Shown in pieces: positions 33,749-46,077 of a stretch of DNA of 64,000 nt (the stretch's first letter is position 1; every line of letters begins with the position of its first letter). Both the position numbers and the translations under genes were made by a program. Source of the stretch: Garcia nutans (taxonomy: Eukaryota; Streptophyta; Magnoliopsida; Malpighiales; Euphorbiaceae); contig CANTUV010000002.1 of NCBI GenBank assembly GCA_947685225.1, positions 248,001 to 312,000 of the forward strand, given 5' to 3'. Below the pieces are notes generated by a model. The model did not search any database. It was not told the origin of the DNA and worked only from the letters and a program-made list of their open reading frames with translations.

Positions 33749-35983
33749 AGTGAGCGAGGATTTTTGCCCCCACTCCCAAGTGGAATAGTTCTGGCGATTT
33801 TGGCATTTTTAGGCTTAGGGCCTTAAAGAACATGGGCCTAAACCTAGAAAAAAATGGAGTCACCACCTGGATGGGCAGGGAAGATAGAAAGGGATTGGTG
33901 ACTCAATTTCTAAGAAATCTCCAATCCCCTATTGGGTTTGGAAAGTTGGGTATGTATGGGGAAGGTGAAAATGACCCAGTACCCCCAAAATGCCTAGTTC
34001 ATTGGAACCGACCTCCTTTTCAGGTCTAAACATTATTAAATTTCTTAACTTATTAAAATATTACCCATACTACATGCAATTTAAAATAAATTAACATTCA
34101 TTGTATTAAAATTAAAGAAGGTCCAAATAAACAAACAAATAAAAATGGGCACACATACAATATGGAAACATGCCCTTACAACCATGTCCAATGTCCAAAA
34201 CTAAATAAAGTAGGATACCCACCATTTGATGGAAACATGCCCTTTATATTAATCCCAAAACTTAAACTAAATAAAATTACATTTAACCAATGAGGTATTC
34301 ACAAAGTGGAAACATACCTCTTATATCCTTGAAATCAAAATAATCAATATTAAAACAATTAACCAAATAAATTAAACTATTCAAACATCTGCAATAATAA
34401 AAACCAAATCGTCCATTATAACTCAAATAAAATAAATCATCCATCATAAGCACATAACAATGAACCAAATAATTAAATCTAAGTTTTAATCTTAAGTAAA
34501 GCATAAAATATACAAATTTAGGGTTTACATACTAAATTGGGGCTTACAAGGTTTTCAAACATGATCTTAGGATTTTCAAACAAAACTAGGGTTTTTAAGA
34601 TAAAAATTAAGATTTTAAAATAAAAATTAGGGTTTTAGGATTTCTTAAAATAAAACTATATGGATAAAAATTAGAATTTTATTCTTGAATTAGGGTTTTG
34701 GTGTTTTGAGAATAAAATTAGGGTTTTTGAAATAAAATTAGGGTTTTTGGGATTAAATTTAGGGTTTTAGCATAAGGATTTGAGTTTTAGGGTTTTTTAA
34801 ACAAAACTAGGGTTTTTATAGTTTTAAAAATAAGTTTAAGGTTTTAGAAATAGGGTTTAAGTTTTTGATGTTATATGTTTGTGTTTGAAGCTATTAATAG
34901 AATTGCTGTTGGATTACTTGACCATTGAATTAAAAGTACAACATTTAATCAAGTGATCAAGACATTTAAAGGTACTGGAATTAAGTTAACTACTGGACTA
35001 AAATAATTTCACAACCTTCAAGTCTTTCAATGATATTTTTTAAAAGAAAACACATCTACTGGATGTTTAAATAATTGTAATTCAATGGATAAAGCTACTG
35101 TGAATTGAAACAAATCAAATGATAAAGCCAAACTTCTGTTTGTTGGTTCCACCAAAGTTGAATATATTAATCCAAGCTTTCTAACTTGCCTGCACCAATT
35201 TTATTTTTAGTAGGAGATTTCCTTATTTGTTTGTTAATGGTTAGTATTCTGTGTATTTTTTATTTGGTTGTTTGTTGTTTTTCTTTTGTGTTAATTACTA
35301 TAGCCTCCATCTTGCTAATCCCCCTTTTTGCTTCCTTTAAATCTATATTTATAGAAAACAAATTAGGTTAAAATATTATAACCAAGTCTTAATCTGAGCT
35401 TGATTCTAATTTTCTATTTTAGCTTGGTTTGGATTAAGGCATATAGAATTAAAGCATTTTAAGTTCGACATGAAGCCGAGATCATATCGAATTAAAATCA
35501 ATTCAATTCGATATGGAACCCATCCATATTGAATTAAACCTTGTTTAATTAGATGTGGGCCAACAATATCGAATTGGTTTGCATCAAATTCGATATGGAT
35601 GTTGTCCACATCGAATTGGATGCATTCCAATTCGATATGGGGCCTCCATATTGAATTAGATTATATGAGGGCATCCATATCGAATTAGATTCAATCCAAT
35701 TAGATATGGAGCCATCCAAATCAAATTGGGCGGCTCCAATTCGATATGGATGTTGTCCACATCGAATTGGCCTAGCCTAAATCCATTTAAACCCAGTCGA
35801 ATTCTGAATCAGACCATTTTAGGACTTTAAAGGTTGAACCGGCTAATTTTAGGACTCATAAAACTGGACCAATCTAACTAAAGGCTTTAAAATATATTTA
35901 AGCCGTTAAAAATAGACCGATCATGACTTAAGCCTTTTTTAATTGGGACTGGACTAGGTTAGGGCCAAAATTAAGGGTTTATA
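33749..35983 (-). mobile_element. T4 5' LTR (2235 bp)
   Basis: Minus strand starts TATAAACCCTTAATTTTG (ancestral TG now TA) and ends GCTCACT. It carries the hairpin triplet (34146-34320), telobox-like motifs (34510-34860) and an inverted-repeat array (35480-35770) not seen in other Tat LTRs here. Confidence 0.85.
35480..35770. repeat. ATCGAATT inverted-repeat array in T4 LTR
   Basis: Alternating motifs CCATATCGAATTGG and its complement CCAATTCGATATGG, roughly every 20-45 bp, some mutated. Neighbouring motifs face each other and could form a row of stems. Confidence 0.8.
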
Positions 35984-37047
35984 CATATTTTTCACAAATA
36001 GCTATCATTTATATCTTATTTCTACATTTTCCAATATCACAAAGCACTTTCCTCTTAAAACTAAAGGACTTGGATGTGCTTACCTAAAGGCCATGCCCGT
36101 GTATTCAGAAATGTTGCTGCCTAAATTTTTAGTAACTAAGCCCACAGTCGTGGCAATTTAGGGCCATGTCCGTGGGTTTCAAAACAACACTGCCTCTCAA
36201 CAAATTTTTTTTATCAACAGCCTCACTTTTAAAGACATGGCCATGTTCCTATAAGGACACACTTGTGCCTTTCTAAAATACACCATACACACAATTTTAG
36301 CTCCAAATAATGCATACTACACGAAAAAGACATTATAAAAATATGTACTAACCTCAAATTAGGCCAATTGCAAGTCAATTTCAACCTCCAAGCTTCATTT
36401 CCCAAATTGTGTTTCAAAACCTTAACTTTGGAAATATACTCCATTCAATCATAAACCAAAATTTAAGTTTAAATACAGTATTAAAGTTCTATTTTAATAC
36501 AATTTAATCAATTAAATTCCCATTACATCCATTCTAGTTAAAATCCTACCAAAACATTAATTACTCTTGCTATTTCATTCAAACATCAATTTACCCAACT
36601 TATTTTAAACATCTAACTATAAAATCATCAATAATCCATTAATATAACATTAAAAAATACATTAAAATAATTATAAATACTCTTTTAAAAACCCTAAATG
36701 CACATAATCTACTCAGTGACCTTAACTTCACCAAAACTAACTCATATCCAAATTCCAACCATAATCATCACATACACATCAATATAGTATCAAAACAACT
36801 CATATTAGTAATTATTGAAACTCCCATCAAAATCCCAGTTCTCACATATCAAAACCATAAATCCTAACTTTCACCAGACAAACTCACTCTCAACAATTAA
36901 CCTATAAATCAAAATATACTCATCCTTATAACTTCAGAATAATCTATTATATCAATTATTAAAACCTCCTTCACAATCCCAAAAATTACATAATAAAAAA
37001 TTTATAGAAAAGCTTTCTAAATTTAGAAGAACTCTTACCTAGTGTTG
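35984..37047 (-). mobile_element. X1: older antisense LTR, left part
   Basis: Sequence between T4 and T5, continuing at 46078-46564. It has degenerate CATGCCCGTG and CACAGTCGTGGC motifs (36080-36175), an ACTAACCTCAAATTAGG block and A-rich stretches in the order seen in R1 LTRs. It is a diverged relative of S1/R1, cut by T4 on the left. TSD of T5 is its last five bases TGTTG. Confidence 0.55.
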
Positions 37048-39239
37048 TGTAGACCCTTAATTTTTTATCCAGTCCGGTCCAATATATTTTATTTAGTCTA
37101 AAATAATTATTGTGTTATCTTAATTAAATAATATTTGTTTTAGGATTTATTTTTTATAATTATAATGATAAAAAATAATATAAATAAACAAATAAATATA
37201 AATAAAAATCGGCGACAAAAAATTTCGTCCCCAAAAGTCATTGGACAAAATGGCCTGGCAGCCCGCCAGCAAATTCTCGCTAATAAAATCAAAATTTCCT
37301 CGCAGCCAGCCTTCGCAAATTTCGCTAGTGCAATTTTCCCAAAGTAATTTTTTCCGAAACCAAATTCTATTTGGTTTCGGTTTTCTTTTCCTAATTAAAT
37401 ATAGTTTCCTTAAACAATTGAAATTAATCTTCTAAATTCCCTATAAATAACAATAAAAAAAAAGGATTGGACTGGACTTTGGGAGAGAGAACTTTGAACT
37501 TTGGATCGGGGAGTAAGACTTGAGATTTGAGAGGAATAAGCAAGCAAGCAATCAAACCATCAAAGGCAGCCATCTTGCCATTGTCTCCGTTCATCCAAGA
37601 AGCAATTTTTGGTGGAACCAACGTATGAAGGTTTGAATCTCTAATTTCTTTATATTTTCTTACAGTAGCTTTGTTTTTTTATTCATACGATTATACACAC
37701 AAAACCTTGATCTATAAATATGTAGTAACGTTGATCTTCGTTTCAATGACATAAAAAATACTTTTCTGTTTCTTCTAAACCTTAAGAACCCTAATTCTGT
37801 TTCTTTTAAAACTTAAGAACCCTAATTTATTTCTTCTAAACCTTAAAACCCTAGATTTTTCCTTTTATTTCCAAAAACCCAAAAAAAATACTTTTCTGTT
37901 TCTAAAAACCTTAAATCGTTTTGTTTATTTCCAAAAGATTTTAAAAACCCTAAACTGTTTTCTTCTAATTCAATTCCAAAATTTCCAAATGTTTTGTTAA
38001 ATATCCAAACTCTAAACCCAATTTACAGTTTCTAAAATCAAAATTACTTTATAAAACTAAACTATTTTCTTCAATTCCAAAACCAAGACAGTAAACCCTA
38101 AACGAGTTAATCTAAACCCTAAGTTTTCTTAAACCCTAATTCCCCTAAAATCGTAAATCCTAGTTTTCCTAAGCCCTAATCCTTAAAATCTTAAAACATT
38201 ATAAACCTAAACATTCAAACCCAATATAGTAAATCCAAAATAATAATCCAGTAGCTAAGAATTATAAAGCTAAATGTTTTAAAGTGTCCAAACCCTAATT
38301 TCATAATTTTACCCCTCAAACCTAATTTGATCAATCAAAGAACCTTACTAATTTCTTAAATTATAAAACCCTAATCCATTTCAATTCTCTTAAAACTTAC
38401 AGTAGCTAAGAATTACAAACCCTAATAATACTCAAATCCCAAAACCCTAAATATTAATCAAAGAACTTTAAATGGAAACAGTAAACCTCAATTTGTATCT
38501 TTACTTGCTTTATTTGATTATGTAGTTCATTATATGCTTTAATTTATTTTCAATGCTTGATTTATTTAATTTATCATGGATGAATGTTTATTATATATTT
38601 TTTGATTAATGTTTAATATCTTTGATGAATGGTTATTTACTTTTATCGATTTATTTTGATTTCCAAATATTGTAAGAGGTATGTTTCCACTTTGTGGGTA
38701 CCTCATTAATTAAGTTCTATGTAATTTAAATTGTTTTTATATTTTAGACCAATGTAAAGGACATGTTTCTACCTTATGGTGGGTGTCCTATTTAGCTTAG
38801 ACATGGATGATGTAAGGGCATGTTTCCATCTTCGGATGGGTGTCCATTTATTTGCTTTGTTTAGACATTGCTTTGATTTTAATATAATGATGCTTTATTT
38901 CAATTGTTGTGTGTAATATGGATAATATTGTTATATTTAAGAATTTTATAATATTAAGACCTGTAAAGGAGGCCGGTTCCAATGAACCGGACATTGTGGG
39001 GGGGGGGTGCTGGGCCATTTCTCACCTTCCCCACATGTACCCAACTTTCCGAACCCATTAGGGTGTTGGGAATTCCTTAGGAATTGAGTCATCCACCCCT
39101 TTCTTTTTCCCGGCCCATCAGGGTGGCGAATCCATTTTCTCCGGGCTTAGGTCCATGTTATCTAAGGCCCCGAGCCTAAACAGTGCCGAAGACGCAAGAA
39201 CCATTCCACCGGGAGTTGGGGCGAAAATTCCCACTCACA
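37048..39239 (+). repeat. T5 5' LTR (2192 bp)
   Basis: TGTAGACCCTTAATTTTTT to CCACTCACA. Telobox-like motifs 37790-38460; hairpin triplet 38673-38845; GCCGGTTC hairpin near 38972. Confidence 0.93.
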
Positions 39240-39240
39240 G

Positions 39241-39258
39241 TGGCGACTCCACTGGGGA
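39241..39258 (+). other. T5 primer-binding site
   Basis: TGGCGACTCCACTGGGGA one base after the LTR, followed by TAAGAGAAGTTGATTCC, conserved in T3 and T4. Confidence 0.8.
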
Positions 39259-40076
39259 TAAGAGAAGTTGATTCCGTTGGCCTTTATATTATTCTATTCT
39301 TTCTTATAATGATATTATCCATTGCATCATATTAGATTGCATCGTGTGCGTGAGTTAGGACGCCCGAGTTACCCGTGTTATGTTATGTAAGGGATACCAT
39401 ACTTTCACTCAAGGTATGGAGATCGAGCATGGCATAACCACTCATAGCCTCGTACCATTTGGTATATACTTGCTATGGGAACCTATGTCTTTTAACCCAA
39501 AGACTAAAGCTCATGTAATTGGCCTAGTTACTTTCCTTAGGTTTTACCCCAAATACATGTTGTTTGACTATGGTTAATTTATCTTTGTTTAAAGCATGGC
39601 TTATTTGGTTTGTTCTTTTTCTAATGTGACCCAAGTACATTTGTAAGCTCAAATAAGAAAACTTTAAAAGTCCAAAAGACCAAAGCTATTTTCAAAACTT
39701 TTCAAAATGGTCTTTGGACATAACCTAAATACTAAGCCCAAAATCTATTTTTTCTAAAATCTTTTTACAATGGGCTTAGAAACAAAATTATTTTCATCCT
39801 TTTCTTACAAAGAACTTGCAAAATATTTAGGTCAATTACGAAATACCAAAAATCCATTGTGAGCCTAGTTTATATTAAGAGTAATTAATCATGGGCTTGT
39901 TTTTGGCATGAATCATTAGTTACTTTTTCAAGTGAGAAATCTATTTATAATAAACCTCTTAATTTAGTTTTAATCCAATATAGCATAAAAGCTAATTTAG
40001 ATGGATAAATGGATTAAAACCTAATTAATAGGAATTATAATAAATTGATTTTCATTTTTGAAAATATAACTATTAG
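39259..40076 (+). other. T5 leader
   Basis: Noncoding leader. A donor-like CAAGGTATGG lies near 39410 and an acceptor-like CTCACAG before CCCTGG near 40285, so gag RNA may be spliced. The short open frame at 39380-39577 has no counterpart in kept frames of T3/T4 and is not taken as a gene. Confidence 0.6.
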
Positions 40077-41156
40077 TTGAAACGTCCAAGGGAAATATTC
40101 GAAAACAAGATACCCCATGTTGGTATTTTGTTAACCATGTACCTAGGAAAAGAGACTCGCCATTCATGTGTGGATGTTATAAGGTTGGAAGGAAAGTCCT
40201 ATTTGTCCTTGTTTGTTAATTGTTTGTGCGTACATGCATACATACATACATTTGCATCTCATATCATTTATCCTCTCTGGCTCACAGCCCTGGATTACGA
40301 CAGTTCAAAAGCTTACGACAATTCGACCTATGCCGGAAGCGAAGAAGCTAGCAACGACTCAATCACTTGCTCACTAAAAGCAATAGAGCCCGAAAAAATT
40401 CAAAGAATGGTGGATGATGCCCTCAATTCCAAAATGGAAGAAATAAAAGAGGCCATGGCTGAGACCGTGAAGAATCAATTGGCTACAATTTTAGGAAATA
40501 GTGCCGAAGCGTCTGCTAGCTCCAAGAAGCCAAAGGATAAAGGGAAGGCTAAAGTTGGTGAAGTAGCTTTTGATAATGATAAGGTGATCATTGATGACGA
40601 TGATTGGGCTCAATACTACCAAGATCCTCAAGACAAAAAGGAGTCGAAGGTTGTTGAGAAGACAACTGTTAAAAAGACCGAGACTTTTAATGTTGAAAAG
40701 ATGATTGTTGATTTAGAAAAGAAATTTGAGAAGAAACTGAAAACCGAAGAAATGTCCGAAGTTGACAAATTATTTGAGCTAGATGAAGAAGTTCCATACA
40801 AATTCAAGATGTCATCCTTTGCAAAGTTCGATGGAATTGGAAATCCTCATCTCCATGTGAAGCAGTATATCACTGCTATGCAGTCTGCCTGAGCTACTAA
40901 GGCTCAAACTCTAAGGTACTTTATGCTCTCATTGGATCCTGTTGTCCAAAATTGGTTCAATACTGTAGATGATAGAACACAAAAGAGTTGGAATTTGCTA
41001 TACAAGGCCTTCATCCAGCAATATGGATACAATGTCAAGATGGAAGTTACCTTAATGGAAGTGGAGTTCATTAGACAAATGCCAAATGAGAATTTTGTGG
41101 ACTATGTGAAAAGTTGGAGAAACAAGGCCACTTTGCTCAAGACAACATCAGACTAA
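40077..41156 (+). pseudogene. T5 gag (one in-frame stop)
   Basis: Retrotransposon gag-domain capsid protein of the Tat type. One frame runs from 40077 to the stop at 41154-41156 with a single TGA at 40890-40892 (MQSA, stop, ATKAQTLRYF). The region from about residue 75 is rich in acidic and Lys residues (EPEKIQRMVDDALNSKMEE, then IIDDDDWAQYYQDPQD), with a charged coiled-coil-like stretch. The conserved core is VPYKFKMSSFAKFDGIGNPH, LRYFMLSLDPVVQNWFN, LLYKAFIQQYGYNV and NENFVDYVKSWRNKATLL. The first 70 residues are membrane-like and lie before an acceptor-like CACAG at about 40289, so the real start may be downstream. No zinc knuckle is seen. Downstream gag and protease parts are lost. Confidence 0.82.
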
Positions 41157-41239
41157 CAAATGATTTATCCCTGTTAAAGAAGATTTATGTCACTCCACCC
41201 ATCCATTATTGGAAGCTCGAGTTGGTACAAATAAGACAA

Positions 41240-41400
41240 CTCTTTTAGAGCTAGAACCAAACAAAAAAAACACACAAAAAAAAGAGAAGAGAAAAAAAGA
41301 AGAAAAGAAGAAGAAGAAGAAAAAAGACAAAAAGAAAGAGAAAGAGAAAGAAAAGACAAAGAAAAAAGAAAAGAAGAAAAATAAAACCTAAAAAGGCGTT
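41240..41400 (+). repeat. Purine-rich A/G tract in T5
   Basis: About 160 bp almost purely A and G (AAG, AAAG, GAAA units). It would encode Lys/Glu runs in any frame, so open frames here are compositional. A second such tract is at 41505-41665. Confidence 0.8.
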
Positions 41401-41427
41401 CAAAAAGCCAATTGAGTTCTCTTTTAC

Positions 41428-41515
41428 CTAAAGCAGCAAAAGGCTTCCATTTGGTTTATAAGAACAGTTTGACTTGAATTGGTCCAATCCAACTAAAGAT
41501 TCAACCAAAATTGGA
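41428..41515 (-). pseudogene. Remnant of DUF7745-like exon 1 end in T5
   Basis: Minus strand reads ILVESLVGLDQFKS and GSLLLL, then TAG and a GT donor. T2 has ILAETLVGLDQLKS and GSLLLL at the same place. Only about 30 codons remain. It shows that T5 comes from an element with the antisense module. Confidence 0.7.
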
Positions 41516-41665
41516 GAAAAAAAAGGAGAAAGATCATTCAGTTCCTGAAAGTTCTGTATTTGACAGTCCTATAAGGAAGAAGGACAAAATGATAAAAAGC
41601 TCAAAGAAAAGGAAGAGTAAGAAATATAAAAAGAAAAGGGAGAAGAAGAAAAGAAACAAATTTGG

Positions 41666-42880
41666 GTACCAAACTTTTTGCAAAGGTAAAGACTATCCCA
41701 ATCAAGATTCAGGTTAACACCAGAAAGAAAGAAGAATGTTTAAAGCTCTGTCTTTTCATGCTCCCAACTGTCTAAAGTTTCAACAAGAAGTTTGTAGTGT
41801 GAAGGTTTGTCCATTGTATCACATCACCTCCTATCTCAAAATGACCTTCATTTAAACCTGTGTCCCTTATAGAACCCATTTCAAGCCTATCAAAGACCTG
41901 TTGATCTCTCTTGGTAGGTAGAGTCTATTAGTGGAGACAGTTTGAATAAGCATGCATATGAGATAGACAATATTTAAACTAAATGAGACCTTCAGCCAAG
42001 TAATGTGTATGTGTCTATCTGAAGTACAACAATTCTTGCTTAAATAGAAATGATTCCCAAATTTAGTATGGTAACTAGGGTTATCATTTTATACATATGT
42101 TAATTTGAAAAATCAAGTCCTGAGGTAAATTGACATTGATTTGGCAAAGCCAACATTCGATTGAAAAAAAAAATTACAAAGACTTCAAGTTAAGGGAAGT
42201 ATGTTGAATCATTGAACCTCAAAGGACACATTGGGAAGAATAAATGATTATTGTCAAGGTCATGAAGAAGCTACCAACTGACATGTTGAAACATAGTTTG
42301 AAATGGATGTATCCCTAACTCTGCAAGCTTAAGGTCTCCACCACTCATATTCTTGAAGATAAAGCCATAAATGTGAAGCATCCTGTCATTCCAGTACAAG
42401 ATCAGAACAGGCATCTGAAAGAAATCCGTGAGAACATTTCAGCTGATAATCTCAGACTGTGAGTCAATGGAACGAACAATCAAAAGAAGATATCAAATCA
42501 AGGGGGCATGGAAAGCCCATTGCTTGAGAAAGTTTCAGTAATTTTGCAAAGAGAAGAAATGCGTGCTTTTGCAAAAAACTAGACAACAAGAACATCAATC
42601 AGAGCCTGCATAGAAAAATCATGGGTTTGAGCCTACACAGGGGAAAAAGTTTCTCCTTTTCAATTTTCAAGTTTATGCATGAACAAAACATTTTGACTCA
42701 CTTCTAATATTTTACCACGCAGGGGAGAGGATATGAAGGCTAGTTGAAAAGGGCTGAATTTTTTGCAAAAGTGTAAAGGAAGAACAAGAAAGAATGAAAA
42801 AAGAAGAAAATTAGAATTCTCAAAAGAATGAAGATGCAAAAGACAAAAGATCAGTTCAACTAAAAGAGCTAAAGCCAGGA
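41666..42880. other. T5 interior, unrecognised
   Basis: No open frame of note and no protein motif I recognise. Around 42715-42735 (ACCACGCAGGGGAGAGGATA) it resembles T2 15522-15550, so at least this part is the Tat 3' untranslated region. Confidence 0.5.
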
Positions 42881-42884
42881 TAAA

Positions 42885-43135
42885 GACCCGACCTCCAGTG
42901 GATAAAGATCCATGTATCAAGGGTAAAGACCCGACCTCCAATGGATAAAGATTCATGTTTCAAGGGTAAAGACCCAGCCTCTAATGGATAATGATCCATG
43001 TTTTAAGGGTAAAGACTCGATTTCAATGGATAAAGATCCATGTTTCAAGGGTGAAGACCCAATTTTCAAGGATAAAGATCCATTTTCAAGGGTAAAGACC
43101 CGATAACAAAGGATGAAGATCAATTTTGAGGGTGA
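42885..43135 (+). repeat. Minisatellite GGATAAAGATCCATG in T5
   Basis: About six units of roughly 44 bp holding GGTAAAGACCCGACCTCCA and ATGGATAAAGATCCATG. The second motif is itself palindromic. Confidence 0.85.
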
Positions 43136-43194
43136 AGAACCACAATGCATAGAACAGCTAGAGCAGTTAGACTTCTCAACTGATAAAAAGTCAG

Positions 43195-43800
43195 TCAAAC
43201 TCAGTCTCATGTCCAAGTACCCAATCTCGGATCTAAGTACCCAAATCAAATCAATCTCGGGTCCAAGTGTCCAATCTCGGGTCCAAGTACCCAATCTCTG
43301 GTCCAAGTACCTAAATCAAATTCAGCCTCCTGTCCAAGCACCTAAATTTAGTTCAATCTCGGGTCCAAGTACCCATTCACGGGTCCAAGTACCCAAATCA
43401 AATTAGTCTCAGGTCCAAGTATCCAATCTCGGGTCCAAGTACCCAAATCAAATCAATCTCGGGTCCAAGTACCCAATCCCGAGTCTAAGTATCCAAATTC
43501 AATTCAATCTCGGGTCCCGGTACTCAAATCAAATTCAATCTCGGGTCCAAGTACCCAAATCAAATTCAGTCTCGGGTCCAAGTACCCAAATCAAATCAAT
43601 ATCGGGTCCAAGTACTCAATCCCGGGTCCAAGTACCCAAATTCAATCTAATATAGGGTCTAAGCACCCAAATTCAATTCAGTCTCGGGTCCAAGTGCCAA
43701 TCCCGGGTCTAAGTATCCAAATTCAATCTAGTCTCGGGTCCAAGTACTCAAATCAAGTTTAGTCTCGGGTCCAAGTACCCAAAACAAATTCAAGTAACCA
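43195..43800 (+). repeat. Minisatellite CTCGGGTCCAAGTACCCAA in T5
   Basis: About 20 imperfect units of 25-35 bp around TCTCGGGTCCAAGTACCCA. It occupies the same place as the GGTCCAGAACC array in T1/T2 and shares the GGTCCA core. Confidence 0.88.
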
Positions 43801-43862
43801 TCTCATCAAAATCAAGTCTTATTGTTTTTCACTCTCTTTTACTAAAGTCTCAGATCGTTCAA

Positions 43863-43875
43863 GCAGGGGGCAAAC
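43863..43875 (+). other. T5 polypurine tract
   Basis: GCAGGGGGCAAAC directly before the 3' LTR, identical to T1. Confidence 0.85.
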
Positions 43876-46072
43876 TATAGACCCTTAATTTTTTACCGAG
43901 TCCGGTCCAATATATTTTATTTAGTCTAAAATAATTTTTGTGTTATCTTAATTAAATAATATTTTTTTTAGTATTTATTTTTTATAATTATAATAATAAA
44001 CAAATAATAATAAATAAATAAATAAATAAAAATAAAAATCGGCGACAAAAAATTTCATCGCCGAAAGTCATTAGACGAAATGGCCTGGCAGCCCGCCAGC
44101 CAATTCTCGCTAGCAAAATCAAAATTTCATCACAGCCAGCCGTCGCAAATTTCGCCAGAGCAATTTTTCCAGCGCAATTTTTTTTGAAACCAAATTTTAT
44201 TTGGTTTTGGTTTTCTTTTCCTAATTAAATATAGTTTCCTTAAACAATTGGAATTAATCTTCTAAATTCCCTATAAATAACACTAAAAAAAAGGGGGGAT
44301 CGGACTAGACTTTGGGAGATAGAACTTTGAACTTTGGATCGGGGAGTAGGACTTGAGATTTGAGAGGAATAAGCAAGCAAGCAATCAATCCATCAAAGGT
44401 AGCCATCTTGACTTTGTCTCCGTTCATCCAAGAAGCAATTTTTGGTGGAACCAATGTACGAAGGTTTGAATCTCGAATTTCTTTTTATTTTCTTACATTA
44501 GCTTTATTTTTTTATTCATAAGATTATACACACAAAACCTTGATCTATAAATATGTAGTAACGTTGATCTTCGTTTCAATGACATAAAAATACTTTTCTA
44601 TTTCTTCTAAACCTTAAGAACCCTAATTCTGTTTCTTTTAAAACTTAAGAACCCTAATTTATTTATTCTAAACCTTAAAACCCTAGATTTTTCCTTTTAT
44701 TTCCAAAAACCAAAAAAAATACTTTTCTGTTTCTAAAAACCTTAAATCATTTTGTTTATTTCCAAAAGCTTTTAAAAATCCTAAACTGTTTGCTTCTAAT
44801 TCTTTTCCAAAATTTCCAAATGTTTTATTAAATATCCAAACTCTAAACCCACTTTACAGTTTCTAAAATCATAATTACTTTATAAAACTACACTATTTTC
44901 TTCAATTCCAAAACCAAGACAGTAAACCCCAAACGAGTTAATCTAAACCCTAAGTTTTCTTAAACCCTAATTCCCCTAAAACCGTAAACCCTAGTTTTCC
45001 TAAACCTTAATCCTTAAAACCTTATAAACCTGAACATTCAAACCCAATATAGTAAATCCAAAACAATAATCCAGTAGCTAAGAAATATAAAGCTAAATGT
45101 TTTAAAGTGTCCAAACCCTAATTTCATAATTTTACCCCCTCAAACCCTAATTTGATCAATCAAAGAACCTTACTAATTTCTTAAATTATAAAATTCTAAT
45201 CCATTTCAATTCTCTTAAAACTTACAGTAGCTAAGAATTATAAACCCTAATAATACTAAAATCCCAAAATCCTAAATATTAATTAAAGCACTTTAAATGG
45301 AAACAGTAAACCTCAATTTGTATCTTTACTTGCTGTATTTGATTATGTAGTTCATTATATACTTTAATTTATTTTCAATGCTTGATTTATTTAATTTATC
45401 ATGGATGAATATTTATTATATATTTTTTTATTAATATTTAATATCTTTGATGAATGATTTATTTATGATGAATGGTTATTTACTTTTATCGATTTATTTT
45501 GATTTCCAAATGTTGTAAGAGGTATGTTTCCACTTTGTGGGTACCTCATTAAATATCATGTAATTTAAATTGCTTTTATATTTTAGACAAATATAAAGGA
45601 TATGTTTCTACCTTATGGTGGGTGTCCTATTAGTTTAGACATGGATGATGTAAGGACATGTTTTCATCCTCGGATGGGTGTCCATTTATTTGCTTTGTTT
45701 GGACATTGCTTTGATTTTAATATAATGATGCTTTTATTTCCATTGTTGTGTGTAATATGGATAATATTGTTATATTTATGAATTTTATAATATTAAGACC
45801 TGTAAAGGAGGCCAGTTTCAATGAACCGGGCATTGTGAGGGTGCTGGGCCATTTCTCACCTTCCCCACATGTACCCAACTTTCCGAACTCATTAGGGGGT
45901 TGGGGATTCCTTAGGAATCGAGACATTCACCCCTTTCTTTTTCCCAGCTCGTCCAGTGGCGACTCTATTTTCTCTGGGCTTAGATCCGTGTTCTCTAAGG
46001 CCTTGAGCTTAAACAGTGTCGAAGTCGCAAGAACCATTCCACCGGGAGTGGGGGCGAAAATCCCCCCTCACA
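43876..46072 (+). repeat. T5 3' LTR (2197 bp)
   Basis: TATAGACCCTTAATTTTTT (TG now TA) to CCCCTCACA. Hairpin triplet 45519-45684; telobox-like motifs 44620-45250. Confidence 0.93.
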
Positions 46073-46077
46073 TGTTG

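Larger units (their letters stand above)
21558..35983 (-). mobile_element. T4: Tat element, 5' part, split by R1 and cut by T3
   Basis: Minus-strand order: 5' LTR (35983 to 33749), PBS, leader (33729 to 33404, then 23672 to about 22911), gag (to 21558). The leader is interrupted by R1 and gag is cut by T3; the rest of T4 lies left of the window. Confidence 0.85.
37048..46072 (+). mobile_element. T5: complete Tat deletion derivative (gag kept, pol lost)
   Basis: 5' LTR, PBS, leader, gag, degraded interior, minisatellites, polypurine tract, 3' LTR; TSD TGTTG on both sides (37043-37047 and 46073-46077). No protease, RT, RNase H or integrase motif remains. A minus-strand remnant of the DUF7745-like exon 1 end survives, showing descent from a full Tat element of the T1/T2 type. 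The LTRs are visibly more diverged than those of R1. Confidence 0.93.

Noticed and set aside
41209..41717. Lysine-rich open frames as genes
   Set aside because: They come from purine-rich low-complexity DNA that is open in several frames.
42660..43406. Open frames around 42660-43406 as genes
   Set aside because: They translate the T5 minisatellites and show no domain.
42953..43800. CRISPR-like array
   Set aside because: Repeats are direct, imperfect and adjacent, without unique spacers; this is a plant minisatellite before a polypurine tract.
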